DNA of 64,000 bases, taken from assembly GCA_963786445.1 (NCBI GenBank), contig CAWAZU010000026.1, positions 186,001 to 250,000 of the forward strand, read 5' to 3'. This stretch comes from JAFKFJ01 sp963786445. GTDB taxonomy: Bacteria; Pseudomonadota; Alphaproteobacteria; Acetobacterales; Acetobacteraceae. The position numbers and the translations under genes were made by a program. Each line of letters begins with the position of its first letter. Position 1 is the stretch's first letter. The notes beneath the pieces were generated by a model that saw only the letters and a list, made by a program, of their open reading frames with translations, ran no database searches and was not told the origin of the DNA. Positions 27,370-36,009 of this stretch are shown here, piece after piece.

Positions 27370-30300
27370 ATGGACGCCCAGGTCGATCGCCCGCCCGGAC
27401 ACGCCGACGCCGTCGCCCCGCTGCTCGCGCCCGCGCTCGACCCGATGTTCCGCCGGCCGACGCGCGGCGGCGTCGAAAGCGCCTGGATCGGCCACATCCC
27501 GTTCGCGCACTGGATCGTCGCCGCGACACGGCCGCGCCTGCTGGTCGAACTCGGCACGCACAACGGCGTCTCCTACGCCGCGTTCTGCGATGCCGTGCTG
27601 GCGGCGCGGCTCGACGCACGCTGCTTCGCCGTCGATACCTGGGAGGGCGACGCGCACGCCGGATTCTACGGCGACACCGTCTATGCCGATCTGCGGCGCT
27701 TCCACGACCGGCGTTACGCGGGATTCTCCGAGCTGCTGCGCTGCACGTTCGATGCGGCGCTGGGCTACATGGCGGACGGCTCGATCGACCTGCTGCACAT
27801 CGACGGCTGCCACTCCTATGCCGAGGTGCGGCACGACTTCGAAAGCTGGCAGCCGAAACTGTCCGATCGCGCGGTGGTGCTGTTCCACGACACCAACGTG
27901 CGCGAGCGCGGCTTCGGCGTCTGGCGGCTGTTCGCGGAACTGCGCGAGCGTTTTGCGGGCTTCGAGTTCCTGCACGCGCACGGCCTCGGCGTGCTGGCGG
28001 TCGGAGCTGCCGTGCCGGACGCCGTCGCGTCGCTGTGCGCGCTGGACGATCCGGCGCGGATCGCGGCCTTGCGCGAACGGTTCAGCCTGCTCGGCGAGCG
28101 CTGGGAGGTCGAGGAGCGCGCGCGGGTCGCGGGCGCCGCCGTAGAGATCGCCGCCGAGGCGTCGCGCATGCGCGCGCGCGCGGCGCAGCGGGCCGGCGAG
28201 GCGCGCGCCGCCGCCAGCGAGGCGCTGGCCGAACGCGACCGGCTGCGCGTAGATCTCGCCGCACGGGTGCAGGAACTCGACGCCGCCTCGGCCGCCGGCC
28301 GCATCGCCGCCAGGGAGGCGGCGCGGCTGCGGCTGCAGCTGCATCGCCTCCCCGCCTTGACCGATCAGGCCGCCGCTTATGCCCGCTTGCAACGGTCCCT
28401 GCCGTGGCGAGCCACGGCACCGCTGCGCGCGATCAACGCCCGCGTGCCGCCGCGGCTGCGGCGCGGGCTGGGCCGGGCCGCGCTGCTGGCGCAATGGATG
28501 GCGACGCTGCAAGGGCGCGCGCGGATGCACTACGACAGGCGGCTGCGCCACGAGCGCGCGCTGCTTGCCGGGAGCGCGCTGTTCGACGCCGCCTGGTACT
28601 GCGAGCGCTATCCCGACGTGACCGCGTCCGGCCTTGACCCCATTGCGCATTACCTGCTGCACGGACGCCGCGAGCGGCGCCATCCGGGGCCGCACTTCGA
28701 TGCCGTCTGGTATCTGGAGCACTCGCCCGATGTCGCGGCGTCGGACCTCGATCCGCTGGTGCATTACCTGCGCTCCGGCGCCGCCGAAGGCCGGGCGACC
28801 CGCGCGCCGGAAGATGCAGTGGCGGACGCGGCGCCGGCCGCGCCGCACGCGGCCCGCCGCGTGGTTTGCATCTCCGGTGAGCCGGACACCCCGGGGCATG
28901 TCTACCGCGTCCGGCGCTTCGCCGAGGCGGCCGGGCAGACCGGCGCGGTGACGAGCTGGCTGCGGGTCGGCGAAATCGCTGCACGGCGCGACGAGATTGT
29001 CGCCGCCGACGTGCTGGTGATCTGGCGCGCGACCTGGCCGCAGGTGACGGAGGCGGTCGCCGCGGCGCGTGCCGGCGGGGCCGCCGTGCTGTACGACCTC
29101 GACGACCTGATGCTCGATCCGGACCTTGCGACGCCCGAACTGCTCGATGCGCTGCGCACCGAAGGGGTGTCGGAGGAGGATGCGCGCGGCCATTACCGGC
29201 GCATCCACGAGGCGGTGATGAACGCCGATTTCTGTGTTGCCAGCACCGAAGAACTCGCCTGGCACATGCGCCGCACGGGCCGCCCGGTGCTGGTGCTGCC
29301 GAACGGTTTCGACGAGGCGACGCACCGCACCGCAAGCCGCGCCGCGCGGCAACGCCGACAGCGCGACGCCGACCCGGTGCTGCGCATCGGCTATGCCGGC
29401 GGCTCGCGCACGCACCAGCGCGATTTTGCCGTGGTTGCCGACACGCTGGCGCGCCTGCTCCGCGAACGGCCGGACTGTCGCCTGGTGCTGTTCAAAAGTC
29501 CTGTCGACGGACTGCCGATCGTCGATCCATCGGAGTTTTTCGAGCTCGCCGCCGTCGCCGCGCAGATCGAATGGCGCGACACCGTGCCGCTCGACCGGCT
29601 GCCGGAAGAGCTGGCACGATTCGATGTCAACCTCGCGCCGCTGCTCGCCGGCAACCCGTTCTGCGAGACCAAGAGCGAACTGAAATACTTCGAGGCGGCA
29701 CTGGCCGATGTCTGCACCGTCGCCTCGCCGACCGGCCCGTTCCGGCGCGCCATCGCGCACGGCGAGACCGGCTTCCTCGCCGCCACGCCGGACGAATGGC
29801 ACGCGGCGATCGCGGCGCTGCTCGACGATGCGCCGCTGCGCCGGCGCATGGCGGGCGCGGCGCGGCGCGACGTGCTCTGGCGTTTCGGGCCGGAACGGCG
29901 GCGCGAACTGGTCGCCTCGCTGCTGCAGCAGGTTGCCGGCGGGCGCGAGGCGGCGCGCGAATTCGCGCTGGCGGCGCAGCTCGCGACGCGGCCACCGCCG
30001 CCCGCGCCGGCGCTGCCACAAGGCGAGGTGATGTTCGAGCGCGACCGGCTGGGCGACGCCGAGGTGACGGTGATCGTGCCGCTCTACAACTATGCGCACT
30101 ATGTCACCGAGGCGCTGGAATCGGTCGCGGCGCAGACACTGCGGATGCTTGATCTCGTCATCATCGACGACGCCTCCACCGACGCCTCGCGCGCGGTGGC
30201 GCTGCAATGGGCGGAGGCGCACGCACCGCGCTTCAACCGCGTCATGGTGATCGCCAATGCCGCCAATGCGGGCCTCGGCGCCACGCGCAACGCCGGCTTC

Positions 30301-30777
30301 GCGGCGGCGGAGACGCCGTATGTGCTGCCGCTCGATGCCGACAACCGGCTGCTGCCGGAATGCTGCGAACGCCTGCTGCGCGAGGCACGGCAGAGCGGTG
30401 CGGCCTTCGTCTATCCGGTGCTCCGCGAATTCGGCGAATCGACAAAGCTCGCCAACATTTTTTCCTACGTGCCGGCGCGGCTGATCGGCGTGCCGTATAT
30501 CGACGCGATGGCGCTGGTCGCCACCGCCGCCTGGGCCGCCGTCGGCGGCTACGGCGAAACGCGGCTGGGCTGGGAGGATTACGAGTTCTGGTGCCGCATG
30601 GCCGAACGCGGGCTGTTCGGGCAGCAGGCGGCAGGCGCGCCGCTGGCGGAATACCGCGTGCATCGCGATTCGCTGTTGCTCGCCGTGACCGAGGCCAAGG
30701 ACAACAAGCCGCGCGTGACGGCCGAAATTGCGCGGCTGCATCCGTGGCTGGCGCTGGTGGACGCGGGAAAAGCCTAG
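27370..30777 (+). CDS. Three-module protein: methyltransferase, GT4-like and GT2 glycosyltransferase
   Basis: 1135 aa with no internal stop. Order: a Methyltransf_24 domain (LLVELGTHNGVSYAAFCDAV, SIDLLHIDGCHSYAEVRHDF, residues about 55-230); a long Ala/Arg/Glu coiled coil (about 230-340) ending LPWRATAPLRAINARV; two repeats of the form FDAAWYCERYPDVTASGLDP / FDAVWYLEHSPDVAASDLDP; a GT-B-like transferase (VLYDLDDLML, VLPNGFDEATH, FCETKSELKYFEAALADVCT, about 500-830); and a GT2 domain (VTVIVPLYNYAHYVTEALES, LDLVIIDDASTDAS, LPLDADNRLLP, GWEDYEFWCRMAERG). A GTG at 27340 overlapping the upstream TGA (GTGA) is an alternative start; ATG 27370 has GGAGG 11 bases upstream. It probably makes and caps part of a surface glycan. 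Confidence 0.88.
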   Translation: MDAQVDRPPGHADAVAPLLAPALDPMFRRPTRGGVESAWIGHIPFAHWIVAATRPRLLVELGTHNGVSYAAFCDAVLAARLDARCFAVDTWEGDAHAGFYGDTVYADLRRFHDRRYAGFSELLRCTFDAALGYMADGSIDLLHIDGCHSYAEVRHDFESWQPKLSDRAVVLFHDTNVRERGFGVWRLFAELRERFAGFEFLHAHGLGVLAVGAAVPDAVASLCALDDPARIAALRERFSLLGERWEVEERARVAGAAVEIAAEASRMRARAAQRAGEARAAASEALAERDRLRVDLAARVQELDAASAAGRIAAREAARLRLQLHRLPALTDQAAAYARLQRSLPWRATAPLRAINARVPPRLRRGLGRAALLAQWMATLQGRARMHYDRRLRHERALLAGSALFDAAWYCERYPDVTASGLDPIAHYLLHGRRERRHPGPHFDAVWYLEHSPDVAASDLDPLVHYLRSGAAEGRATRAPEDAVADAAPAAPHAARRVVCISGEPDTPGHVYRVRRFAEAAGQTGAVTSWLRVGEIAARRDEIVAADVLVIWRATWPQVTEAVAAARAGGAAVLYDLDDLMLDPDLATPELLDALRTEGVSEEDARGHYRRIHEAVMNADFCVASTEELAWHMRRTGRPVLVLPNGFDEATHRTASRAARQRRQRDADPVLRIGYAGGSRTHQRDFAVVADTLARLLRERPDCRLVLFKSPVDGLPIVDPSEFFELAAVAAQIEWRDTVPLDRLPEELARFDVNLAPLLAGNPFCETKSELKYFEAALADVCTVASPTGPFRRAIAHGETGFLAATPDEWHAAIAALLDDAPLRRRMAGAARRDVLWRFGPERRRELVASLLQQVAGGREAAREFALAAQLATRPPPPAPALPQGEVMFERDRLGDAEVTVIVPLYNYAHYVTEALESVAAQTLRMLDLVIIDDASTDASRAVALQWAEAHAPRFNRVMVIANAANAGLGATRNAGFAAAETPYVLPLDADNRLLPECCERLLREARQSGAAFVYPVLREFGESTKLANIFSYVPARLIGVPYIDAMALVATAAWAAVGGYGETRLGWEDYEFWCRMAERGLFGQQAAGAPLAEYRVHRDSLLLAVTEAKDNKPRVTAEIARLHPWLALVDAGKA

Positions 30778-31466
30778 TGGCGCAGTTCCACTTCGTCGCC
30801 GACTACGAAAAGCTGGTCGCCGAGCTGGTCGCCACGCTGCCGCTGGACGAGGCGATGGCGCGCGCGGTCGGCGGCGACTACGAGCGCAACGGGCAAATCC
30901 AGTGCGCCGCCTTGCGCCATCTCGGCCTGCGCGACGGGCAGTCGCTGATCGATCTCGGCTGCGGCAGCGGCCGGCTCGCTTCGGCGCTCGGGCGCAGCGC
31001 GCGCATCGACTATCTCGGCATCGACATCGTGCAGGCGCTGCTCGACTACGCAGCGAAAAAGTCGCCGCCGCAGTACCGCTTCATCCGCAACCGCACGCTG
31101 CACGTCCCCGCCCCCGACGCCAGCGCCGACATGGTCGCAGCGTTCAGCGTGTTCACGCATCTGCTGCACACCGAGACGTTTCTGTACCTTGAGGACATCA
31201 GGCGCGTGCTGCGGCCGGGCGGATGCGTGGTGTTCTCGTTCCTGGAGTTCGCGTGGCCGGAGCATCGGCCGGTGTTCGCGGCGACGGTGGAGGCGCAGCG
31301 CCACGACACGCTGCCGCACCTCAACCAGTTCATCGAGCGCAGCGTGATCGATCTCTGGAGCGAACAGCTCGGCTTCGTGCGCGAACGCTACATCGACGGC
31401 GACGACGCGCCGTGGCCCGACGCGCCGTCGCTGTGGCAATCCATCGCCGTGCTGCGCCGCACGTAG
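30777..31466 (+). CDS. Class I SAM-dependent methyltransferase
   Basis: 229 aa, Methyltransf_25/11 type. Motif I is SLIDLGCGSGRLASALG (about residue 60), then DYLGIDIVQALLDYA, a central VAAFSVFTHLLHTETFLYLE and IRRVLRPGGCVVFSFLEF. The likely start is GTG at 30777, sharing one base with the stop of the upstream gene (TAGTG), so translation is coupled. No ATG is in a suitable place. Presumably methylates a sugar or lipid intermediate of the surrounding glycan cluster. Confidence 0.87.
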   Translation: MAQFHFVADYEKLVAELVATLPLDEAMARAVGGDYERNGQIQCAALRHLGLRDGQSLIDLGCGSGRLASALGRSARIDYLGIDIVQALLDYAAKKSPPQYRFIRNRTLHVPAPDASADMVAAFSVFTHLLHTETFLYLEDIRRVLRPGGCVVFSFLEFAWPEHRPVFAATVEAQRHDTLPHLNQFIERSVIDLWSEQLGFVRERYIDGDDAPWPDAPSLWQSIAVLRRT

Positions 31467-31469
31467 CGG

Positions 31470-33347
31470 TCAGGCGACCTCACTGAGCGGCTGCGATGCC
31501 TGTCGCGTCAGCAGCTCGCGATACGGGCCGTGCCGGCGTTGCAGCTCGGCCGGCGTGCCGTCCTGCACGATGCGCCCGTTCTGCATCACCACGATGCGGT
31601 CGAAGTCCTGCAGCGTGGACAGCCGGTGCGCCACCGCGATCACGGTGCGTCCCACCATCAGCCGGTCCAGCGCCCGCTGCACCGCCATCTCCGATTCCGA
31701 ATCCAGCGCCGAGGTCGCCTCGTCGAGCACCAGCACCGGCGCGTTGCGCAGGAACGCGCGCGCGATCGCCAGGCGTTGCCGCTGTCCGCCCGAAAGTTTC
31801 ACGCCGCGGTCGCCGACCGGCGTGTCCCAGCCGCCCGGCAGCGCGTCGATGAAATCGCGGCAGCCCGCGGCCTCGGCCGCCGCCCGCACCTCCTCGTCGC
31901 TGGCGTCCGGGCGGCCGTAGCGGATGTTGTCGCGCACCGAGCGGCAGAACAGCATCACGTCCTGCGGCACCACCGCGATCGTGTCGGCCAGGCTCGATTG
32001 CGTCAGTTGCGTGATGTCCTGCCCGTCCAGCAGCACCAGCCCCTGCTGCGGCGTGCGCAGCCGTTGCAGCAGCGCCAGCGCGGTGGTTTTGCCGGAGCCG
32101 GAGCGGCCGACGATGCCGACGCGCGTGCCGGCCGGGATGTGCAGATTGAAATCGCGCAGCACGGCAGAACCGTCGGGATAGGCGAACGCGACGTTGCGGA
32201 ACGCCACCTCGCCGCGCGGCGTGCCGAGCGCGCGCGCCTGCGGGTCCTCGATGCACTCGTGCGGCAGCATCAGTGTGGCCACCGCCTCGCCGACGCGCGC
32301 CACGTGCTGCACGCTGTCCACCAGCGCCACCGCGAGGTCGCGCGTGCCGTGCAGGATGGTGAAGCCGAGCGTGCAGACCAGCACCACATCGCCCGGCGTC
32401 GCGCGGTGCTGCTGCCACAGCAGGATCGACCAGCCGAGCAGCCCGCCGGTCAGCACGGCGGTGCTGACCGCATGCACCAGCCGCAGCTTTTCCAGATAGC
32501 GCAGGCTCTGCCCGCGCGTGGTCATCTCGCGATCGACCTTGCGCGCGAACCGCTCGCGCTCGCGCAGCGTGGCGCCGAACGCGCGCACCAGCGGCATGTT
32601 GTTGATGACATCGACCAGTTCGCCGTCCACCGAGGCGGCCTCGGCGGCATAGGCATGGTGCAGCTTGCCGCCGCGCGCGGCGATCTTGACGATGACGAGA
32701 GCCAGCGTCGCCGACACCGCCACCAGCGCCAGCGCCATCGTCGGACTGACCAGCCCGAGCATGGCGATGGAAAACACCACCGCCAGGCAGGGCGGCAGCG
32801 TGTTCCAGAAGAACGTGTTTTCCACCATGAACACCGCGTTGGCGGTGGCGGAAATGCGGCTCGCCAGCATGCCCGGCAGGCGGTCGGCGAAATACGCCGG
32901 CGCGTGGCCGGTCAGGTGGCGGAACAGGTCGCGGCGGATGTCGCCGGTGACGCGCACCAGCGCGTGCGTCGCCACCCAGCCGCCCAGCCGCCAGGACAGG
33001 TTGTCGGCGGCGATCAGCCCGGCCAGCACGGCGAAGGCGATCCACACCGCGCCGCTTCCGGTCAGCGCATCGACCAGGTTGCGCACGGCGTATTGCGAGC
33101 CGACCGAGCAGGCGACCGCCACCACCACCGACAGCGCCATCACCGCGTGCGCCGGCAGATGTCGCCGCACGTAGCCGAGCATGAACGGGATCGGGGCGGC
33201 GGGGCAGGCGAGCTGGTCCGGCCGCGGCACGACCGCCGGCAGCGGCCCGGCGGCGCCGCGGTCGGAAGGCTCGAGGAGACGCAGCCGAGGCGGCTCGGCA
33301 CCGCCGTCCTTGCGAGGGCGCGAAACGCCCGGAGGATCTTGAATCAT
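31470..33347 (-). CDS. ABC exporter, fused membrane and ATPase domains
   Basis: 625 aa half-transporter. The membrane domain (six helices, residues about 60-340) contains RVTGDIRRDLFRHLTGHAPA and YFADRLPGMLASRISATANA. The ATPase domain has Walker A GIVGRSGSGKTT (about 420), VPQDVMLFCRSVRDNIRYG, signature LSGGQRQRLAIARA and Walker B VLVLDEATSALD, plus the H-loop AVAHRLSTL. It works as a dimer and exports lipids, glycolipids or other hydrophobic substrates (MsbA-like). ATG 33347 (MIQDPPGVSR) with GGAACGGA just upstream is preferred over a start further upstream, which would lie in the promoter region. It is divergent from the GT4 gene in the same cluster. Confidence 0.9.
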   Translation of the reverse strand: MIQDPPGVSRPRKDGGAEPPRLRLLEPSDRGAAGPLPAVVPRPDQLACPAAPIPFMLGYVRRHLPAHAVMALSVVVAVACSVGSQYAVRNLVDALTGSGAVWIAFAVLAGLIAADNLSWRLGGWVATHALVRVTGDIRRDLFRHLTGHAPAYFADRLPGMLASRISATANAVFMVENTFFWNTLPPCLAVVFSIAMLGLVSPTMALALVAVSATLALVIVKIAARGGKLHHAYAAEAASVDGELVDVINNMPLVRAFGATLRERERFARKVDREMTTRGQSLRYLEKLRLVHAVSTAVLTGGLLGWSILLWQQHRATPGDVVLVCTLGFTILHGTRDLAVALVDSVQHVARVGEAVATLMLPHECIEDPQARALGTPRGEVAFRNVAFAYPDGSAVLRDFNLHIPAGTRVGIVGRSGSGKTTALALLQRLRTPQQGLVLLDGQDITQLTQSSLADTIAVVPQDVMLFCRSVRDNIRYGRPDASDEEVRAAAEAAGCRDFIDALPGGWDTPVGDRGVKLSGGQRQRLAIARAFLRNAPVLVLDEATSALDSESEMAVQRALDRLMVGRTVIAVAHRLSTLQDFDRIVVMQNGRIVQDGTPAELQRRHGPYRELLTRQASQPLSEVA

Positions 33348-33405
33348 TCGTTCCGTTCCAATCGAGCGAGAATGCCCTGTCTCGCGATAAGAACGCCGAG
33401 TCTTT

Positions 33406-33475
33406 GTCAGCAATAGGGCAGACACCGCCATATTGCTGACGCCCTTGGCGGATACTTCGTGTCTAGTCAGCATTA
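33406..33475. promoter_or_regulatory. Triplicated GTCAGCA box in a divergent promoter
   Basis: GTCAGCAATA at 33406-33415 is inverted exactly as TATTGCTGAC at 33431-33440 (15 bases apart), and a third, direct copy GTCAGCATTA lies at 33466-33475, ten bases before the GT4 start. The gap is AT-richer than the genes. The arrangement resembles an operator for a dimeric regulator controlling both the ABC exporter and the glycosyltransferase. No regulator gene is adjacent. Confidence 0.5.
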
Positions 33476-33484
33476 ACGGGGTGC

Positions 33485-34546
33485 ATGGAAGTGCGGATCG
33501 CGCAAGTCTCACCATTATTTGAAGCGGTGCCACCAAAACTATACGGCGGCACGGAGCGCGTCGTCTCCTTCCTCACCGAGGAACTGGTCGCGATGGGCCA
33601 TGAAGTGACGCTGTTCGCGAGCGGCAATTCGGTCACTGCGGCGCGGCTGGTCAGCGCCTGGCCGCGGGCGCTGCGGCTCGATCCCGACCTGCGCGACCCG
33701 CTGGCGCCGCACGTGATCCAGCTCGAGACGGTCGGCCGCCGCGCCGCCGAGTTCGACGTGATGCACTTCCACACCGACTACCAGGCGATGCCGCTCGCCA
33801 GCCGCCAGCGCACGCCGTTCCTGACCACGCTGCACGGCCGGCTCGACCTGCCGGAGCTGAAGCAGGCGCTGGAGTGTTTTCCCGACACCGCGCTGGTCTC
33901 GATCTCCGACGCGCAGCGCGCGCCGCTGCCGGGCGTGAACTGGATCGGCACGGTGCTGCACGGCCTGCCCGAGCGGCTGCTGATGCCCCAGCCGGTGGCG
34001 CCGTCCTACCTCGCCTTCCTCGGCCGCATCTGCCCCGAGAAGCGTCCCGACCGCGCCGTCGCCATCGCCCGTGCCGCGGGAATGACGCTGCTGCTCGCGG
34101 CAAAAGTGGACCGGGTGGACGAGGCGTATTTCGCCGAAAACATCCGCCCGCTGCTCGACGGCGAGCAGGCGCGGCTGATCGGCGAGATCGACGAGGCGGC
34201 AAAGCCGGGCTTTCTCTCCGGCGCGCGGGCGCTGCTGATGCCGATCGACTGGCCGGAGCCGTTCGGGCTGGTGATGATCGAGGCGATGGCCTGCGGCACG
34301 CCGGTGATCGCCTATGCCCACGGCTCGGTGCCGGAGGTGATCGAGGACGGGCTGACCGGCTTCATCGTGCGCGACGAGGCCGAGGCGGTCGCGGCGGTCG
34401 GCCGGCTGCATCGGCTCGACCGCGCCCGCATCCGCCGCCGCTTCGAGGAGCGGTTCACGGCGCGGCGCATGGCCGAGGACTACCTGGCGCTCTACCGCAG
34501 CCTGGCGCGGCCGGCGCAGCGGCCGAAACTGCAACTGGTCGGCTGA
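33485..34546 (+). CDS. GT4-family glycosyltransferase
   Basis: 353 aa, GT-B fold. Signatures: IAQVSPLFEAVPPKLYGGTE at the N-terminus (acceptor domain glycine loop), FDVMHFHTDYQAMPLASRQR, TTLHGRLDLPEL, YLAFLGRICPEKRPDRAVAI (the donor domain entry) and the E-x7-E motif in PEPFGLVMIEAMACGTPVIA. Transfers a sugar from an NDP-donor with retention. The upstream gap carries the repeated boxes described separately. Close relatives are often annotated as trehalose- or mannose-type synthases; the donor cannot be assigned. Confidence 0.92.
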   Translation: MEVRIAQVSPLFEAVPPKLYGGTERVVSFLTEELVAMGHEVTLFASGNSVTAARLVSAWPRALRLDPDLRDPLAPHVIQLETVGRRAAEFDVMHFHTDYQAMPLASRQRTPFLTTLHGRLDLPELKQALECFPDTALVSISDAQRAPLPGVNWIGTVLHGLPERLLMPQPVAPSYLAFLGRICPEKRPDRAVAIARAAGMTLLLAAKVDRVDEAYFAENIRPLLDGEQARLIGEIDEAAKPGFLSGARALLMPIDWPEPFGLVMIEAMACGTPVIAYAHGSVPEVIEDGLTGFIVRDEAEAVAAVGRLHRLDRARIRRRFEERFTARRMAEDYLALYRSLARPAQRPKLQLVG

Positions 34547-34561
34547 AACGGTCGCGCCGCG

Positions 34562-34882
34562 TCAGTCGATCGCGACCAGCACCCTTCCGTCTTCGACCTT
34601 GACCGGATAGGTCCTGAGATCGACGCAGACCGGCGCGCCCTTCGCCGCGCCGGTGGTGTAGTCGAAGCGGCCGTTGTGCTTGGGACACTCGATGATGGTG
34701 CCCATCACCAGCCCGTCGGCGAGATGCACGCGCTCGTGCGTGCAGAGGCCGTCGGTGGCGAAGCAGCGCCCGTCCGGCGCGCGGTAGATCGCGAAGGTGC
34801 GGCCGGCGTGATCGAACCGCATCACGTCCTCGGGCTCGATCGCGTCGGCGGCGCAGGCGTCGGTCCAGCGTGGCTCGGCCAT
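34562..34882 (-). CDS. MocE-type Rieske [2Fe-2S] ferredoxin
   Basis: 106 aa. The two Rieske cluster-binding motifs are intact: CTHERVHLAD (C-x-H, about residue 47) and CPKHNGRFDYTTG (C-x2-H, about 67). The protein is the size of small bacterial ferredoxins of the MocE group, which carry electrons to a membrane oxygenase. It is encoded 21 bases downstream of a membrane desaturase/hydroxylase of the MocD type, so the two probably form an electron-transfer pair. ATG 34882 begins MAEPRWTDAC. Confidence 0.93.
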   Translation of the reverse strand: MAEPRWTDACAADAIEPEDVMRFDHAGRTFAIYRAPDGRCFATDGLCTHERVHLADGLVMGTIIECPKHNGRFDYTTGAAKGAPVCVDLRTYPVKVEDGRVLVAID

Positions 34883-34903
34883 GGTACGGCTCTCGCGGTG
34901 CGG

Positions 34904-35959
34904 CTATTCGGCCGCCGCGCGGGCGCCGGCAGGCAGGGTGCGCACCACCGAGTAGCCCGGCTCGCGCAGCTGGCGCAGCACCGTCGGGACGATCTCGCGA
35001 TACGCGGCAAAAATGCCCGGATAGGGCGGCGGCGTGTCGGCCTTGATCGCCTCGTGCAGCTTCGGCAGCGCGTGATACGGCACCATCGGGAACATGTGGT
35101 GTTCGATGTGGTAGTTCATGTTCCAGTAGAGGAAGCGGAACAGCGGGTTCATGTAGATCGTGCGGCTGTTCAGCCGATGATCGAGCACGTCCTCGGCCAG
35201 TCCGGTGTGCTGCGTCAGCCCGAACAGCAGTTGCAGCCAGGCGCCGTAGAATGTCGGCAACCCGACGAACATCAGCGGCAGGATGCTGCCGATCGCCACC
35301 GCCCAGGCGATCACGGCGGCGAACAGCACCACCCAGATGCGGGCAACGAAAAACACCTTCGGCCGCTCCGTCTCGGGGATGAAATCCGCCTCCTCCGCCG
35401 ACATTCTGCCCGCGGCGTGGCGCAGCAGCCGGGCGAACGCCTGCACGCCCGACTTGAGCGCAAAGACGTTGAGCAGGAGACCAAAAATGTCCGGCGGGCG
35501 CGGCACGATGATTTCCGGGTCGCGGCCGACGATGATGGTGTCGGTGTGGTGGCGCGTGTGGCTCCAGCGCCAGACCGTCGGCTCGCGCAGGATCATGAAG
35601 CAGGCGAGGTGATAGACCGCATCGTTCAGCCAGCGGGTGCGGAACGCGGTGCCATGGCCGCATTCGTGCCAGCGGCTGTCGGTGGTCGAGCCGTAGAGCA
35701 CGCCATAGACCGCGAAGGCCGGCACCGCCCACCACGTGCCCCAGGCGAACCACGCCGCCACCCCGGAGAGCACCAGCGCGCCGAGCCAGATCGCGGTGTC
35801 GCGCAGCGCCGGGCCGTCGCGGCGCTGCATCAGCTCCTTGAGCTGCCTGCGCGGCACCAGGCTGCGATACCATTCCGCCGACGCCAGCCCCGAAGCGACC
35901 GCGTGCTCCGTCTCCTTGCCCAGCAGGCTGTAGTCCCGCCCCGTCGCGCGCGCCGCCAT
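34904..35959 (-). CDS. Membrane fatty-acid desaturase/hydroxylase (MocD-like)
   Basis: 351 aa with several membrane helices and the three histidine clusters that bind the di-iron centre: HECGH (about residue 95), HTRHH (about 131) and NYHIEHH (about 285). Such enzymes desaturate or hydroxylate lipid acyl chains; the MocD group was first described in rhizopine catabolism, but many members stand outside such loci. With the neighbouring Rieske ferredoxin it forms a two-gene operon. ATG 35959 (MAARATGRDYSLLGKE) fits the family start; no moc catabolic genes are nearby, so a lipid role is likelier. Confidence 0.9.
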   Translation of the reverse strand: MAARATGRDYSLLGKETEHAVASGLASAEWYRSLVPRRQLKELMQRRDGPALRDTAIWLGALVLSGVAAWFAWGTWWAVPAFAVYGVLYGSTTDSRWHECGHGTAFRTRWLNDAVYHLACFMILREPTVWRWSHTRHHTDTIIVGRDPEIIVPRPPDIFGLLLNVFALKSGVQAFARLLRHAAGRMSAEEADFIPETERPKVFFVARIWVVLFAAVIAWAVAIGSILPLMFVGLPTFYGAWLQLLFGLTQHTGLAEDVLDHRLNSRTIYMNPLFRFLYWNMNYHIEHHMFPMVPYHALPKLHEAIKADTPPPYPGIFAAYREIVPTVLRQLREPGYSVVRTLPAGARAAAE

Positions 35960-36009
35960 CGGCGTCCTCCCGCCGTCCGGCTGCAACCTAGCGTGGCGGC
36001 GCCGCCGCC

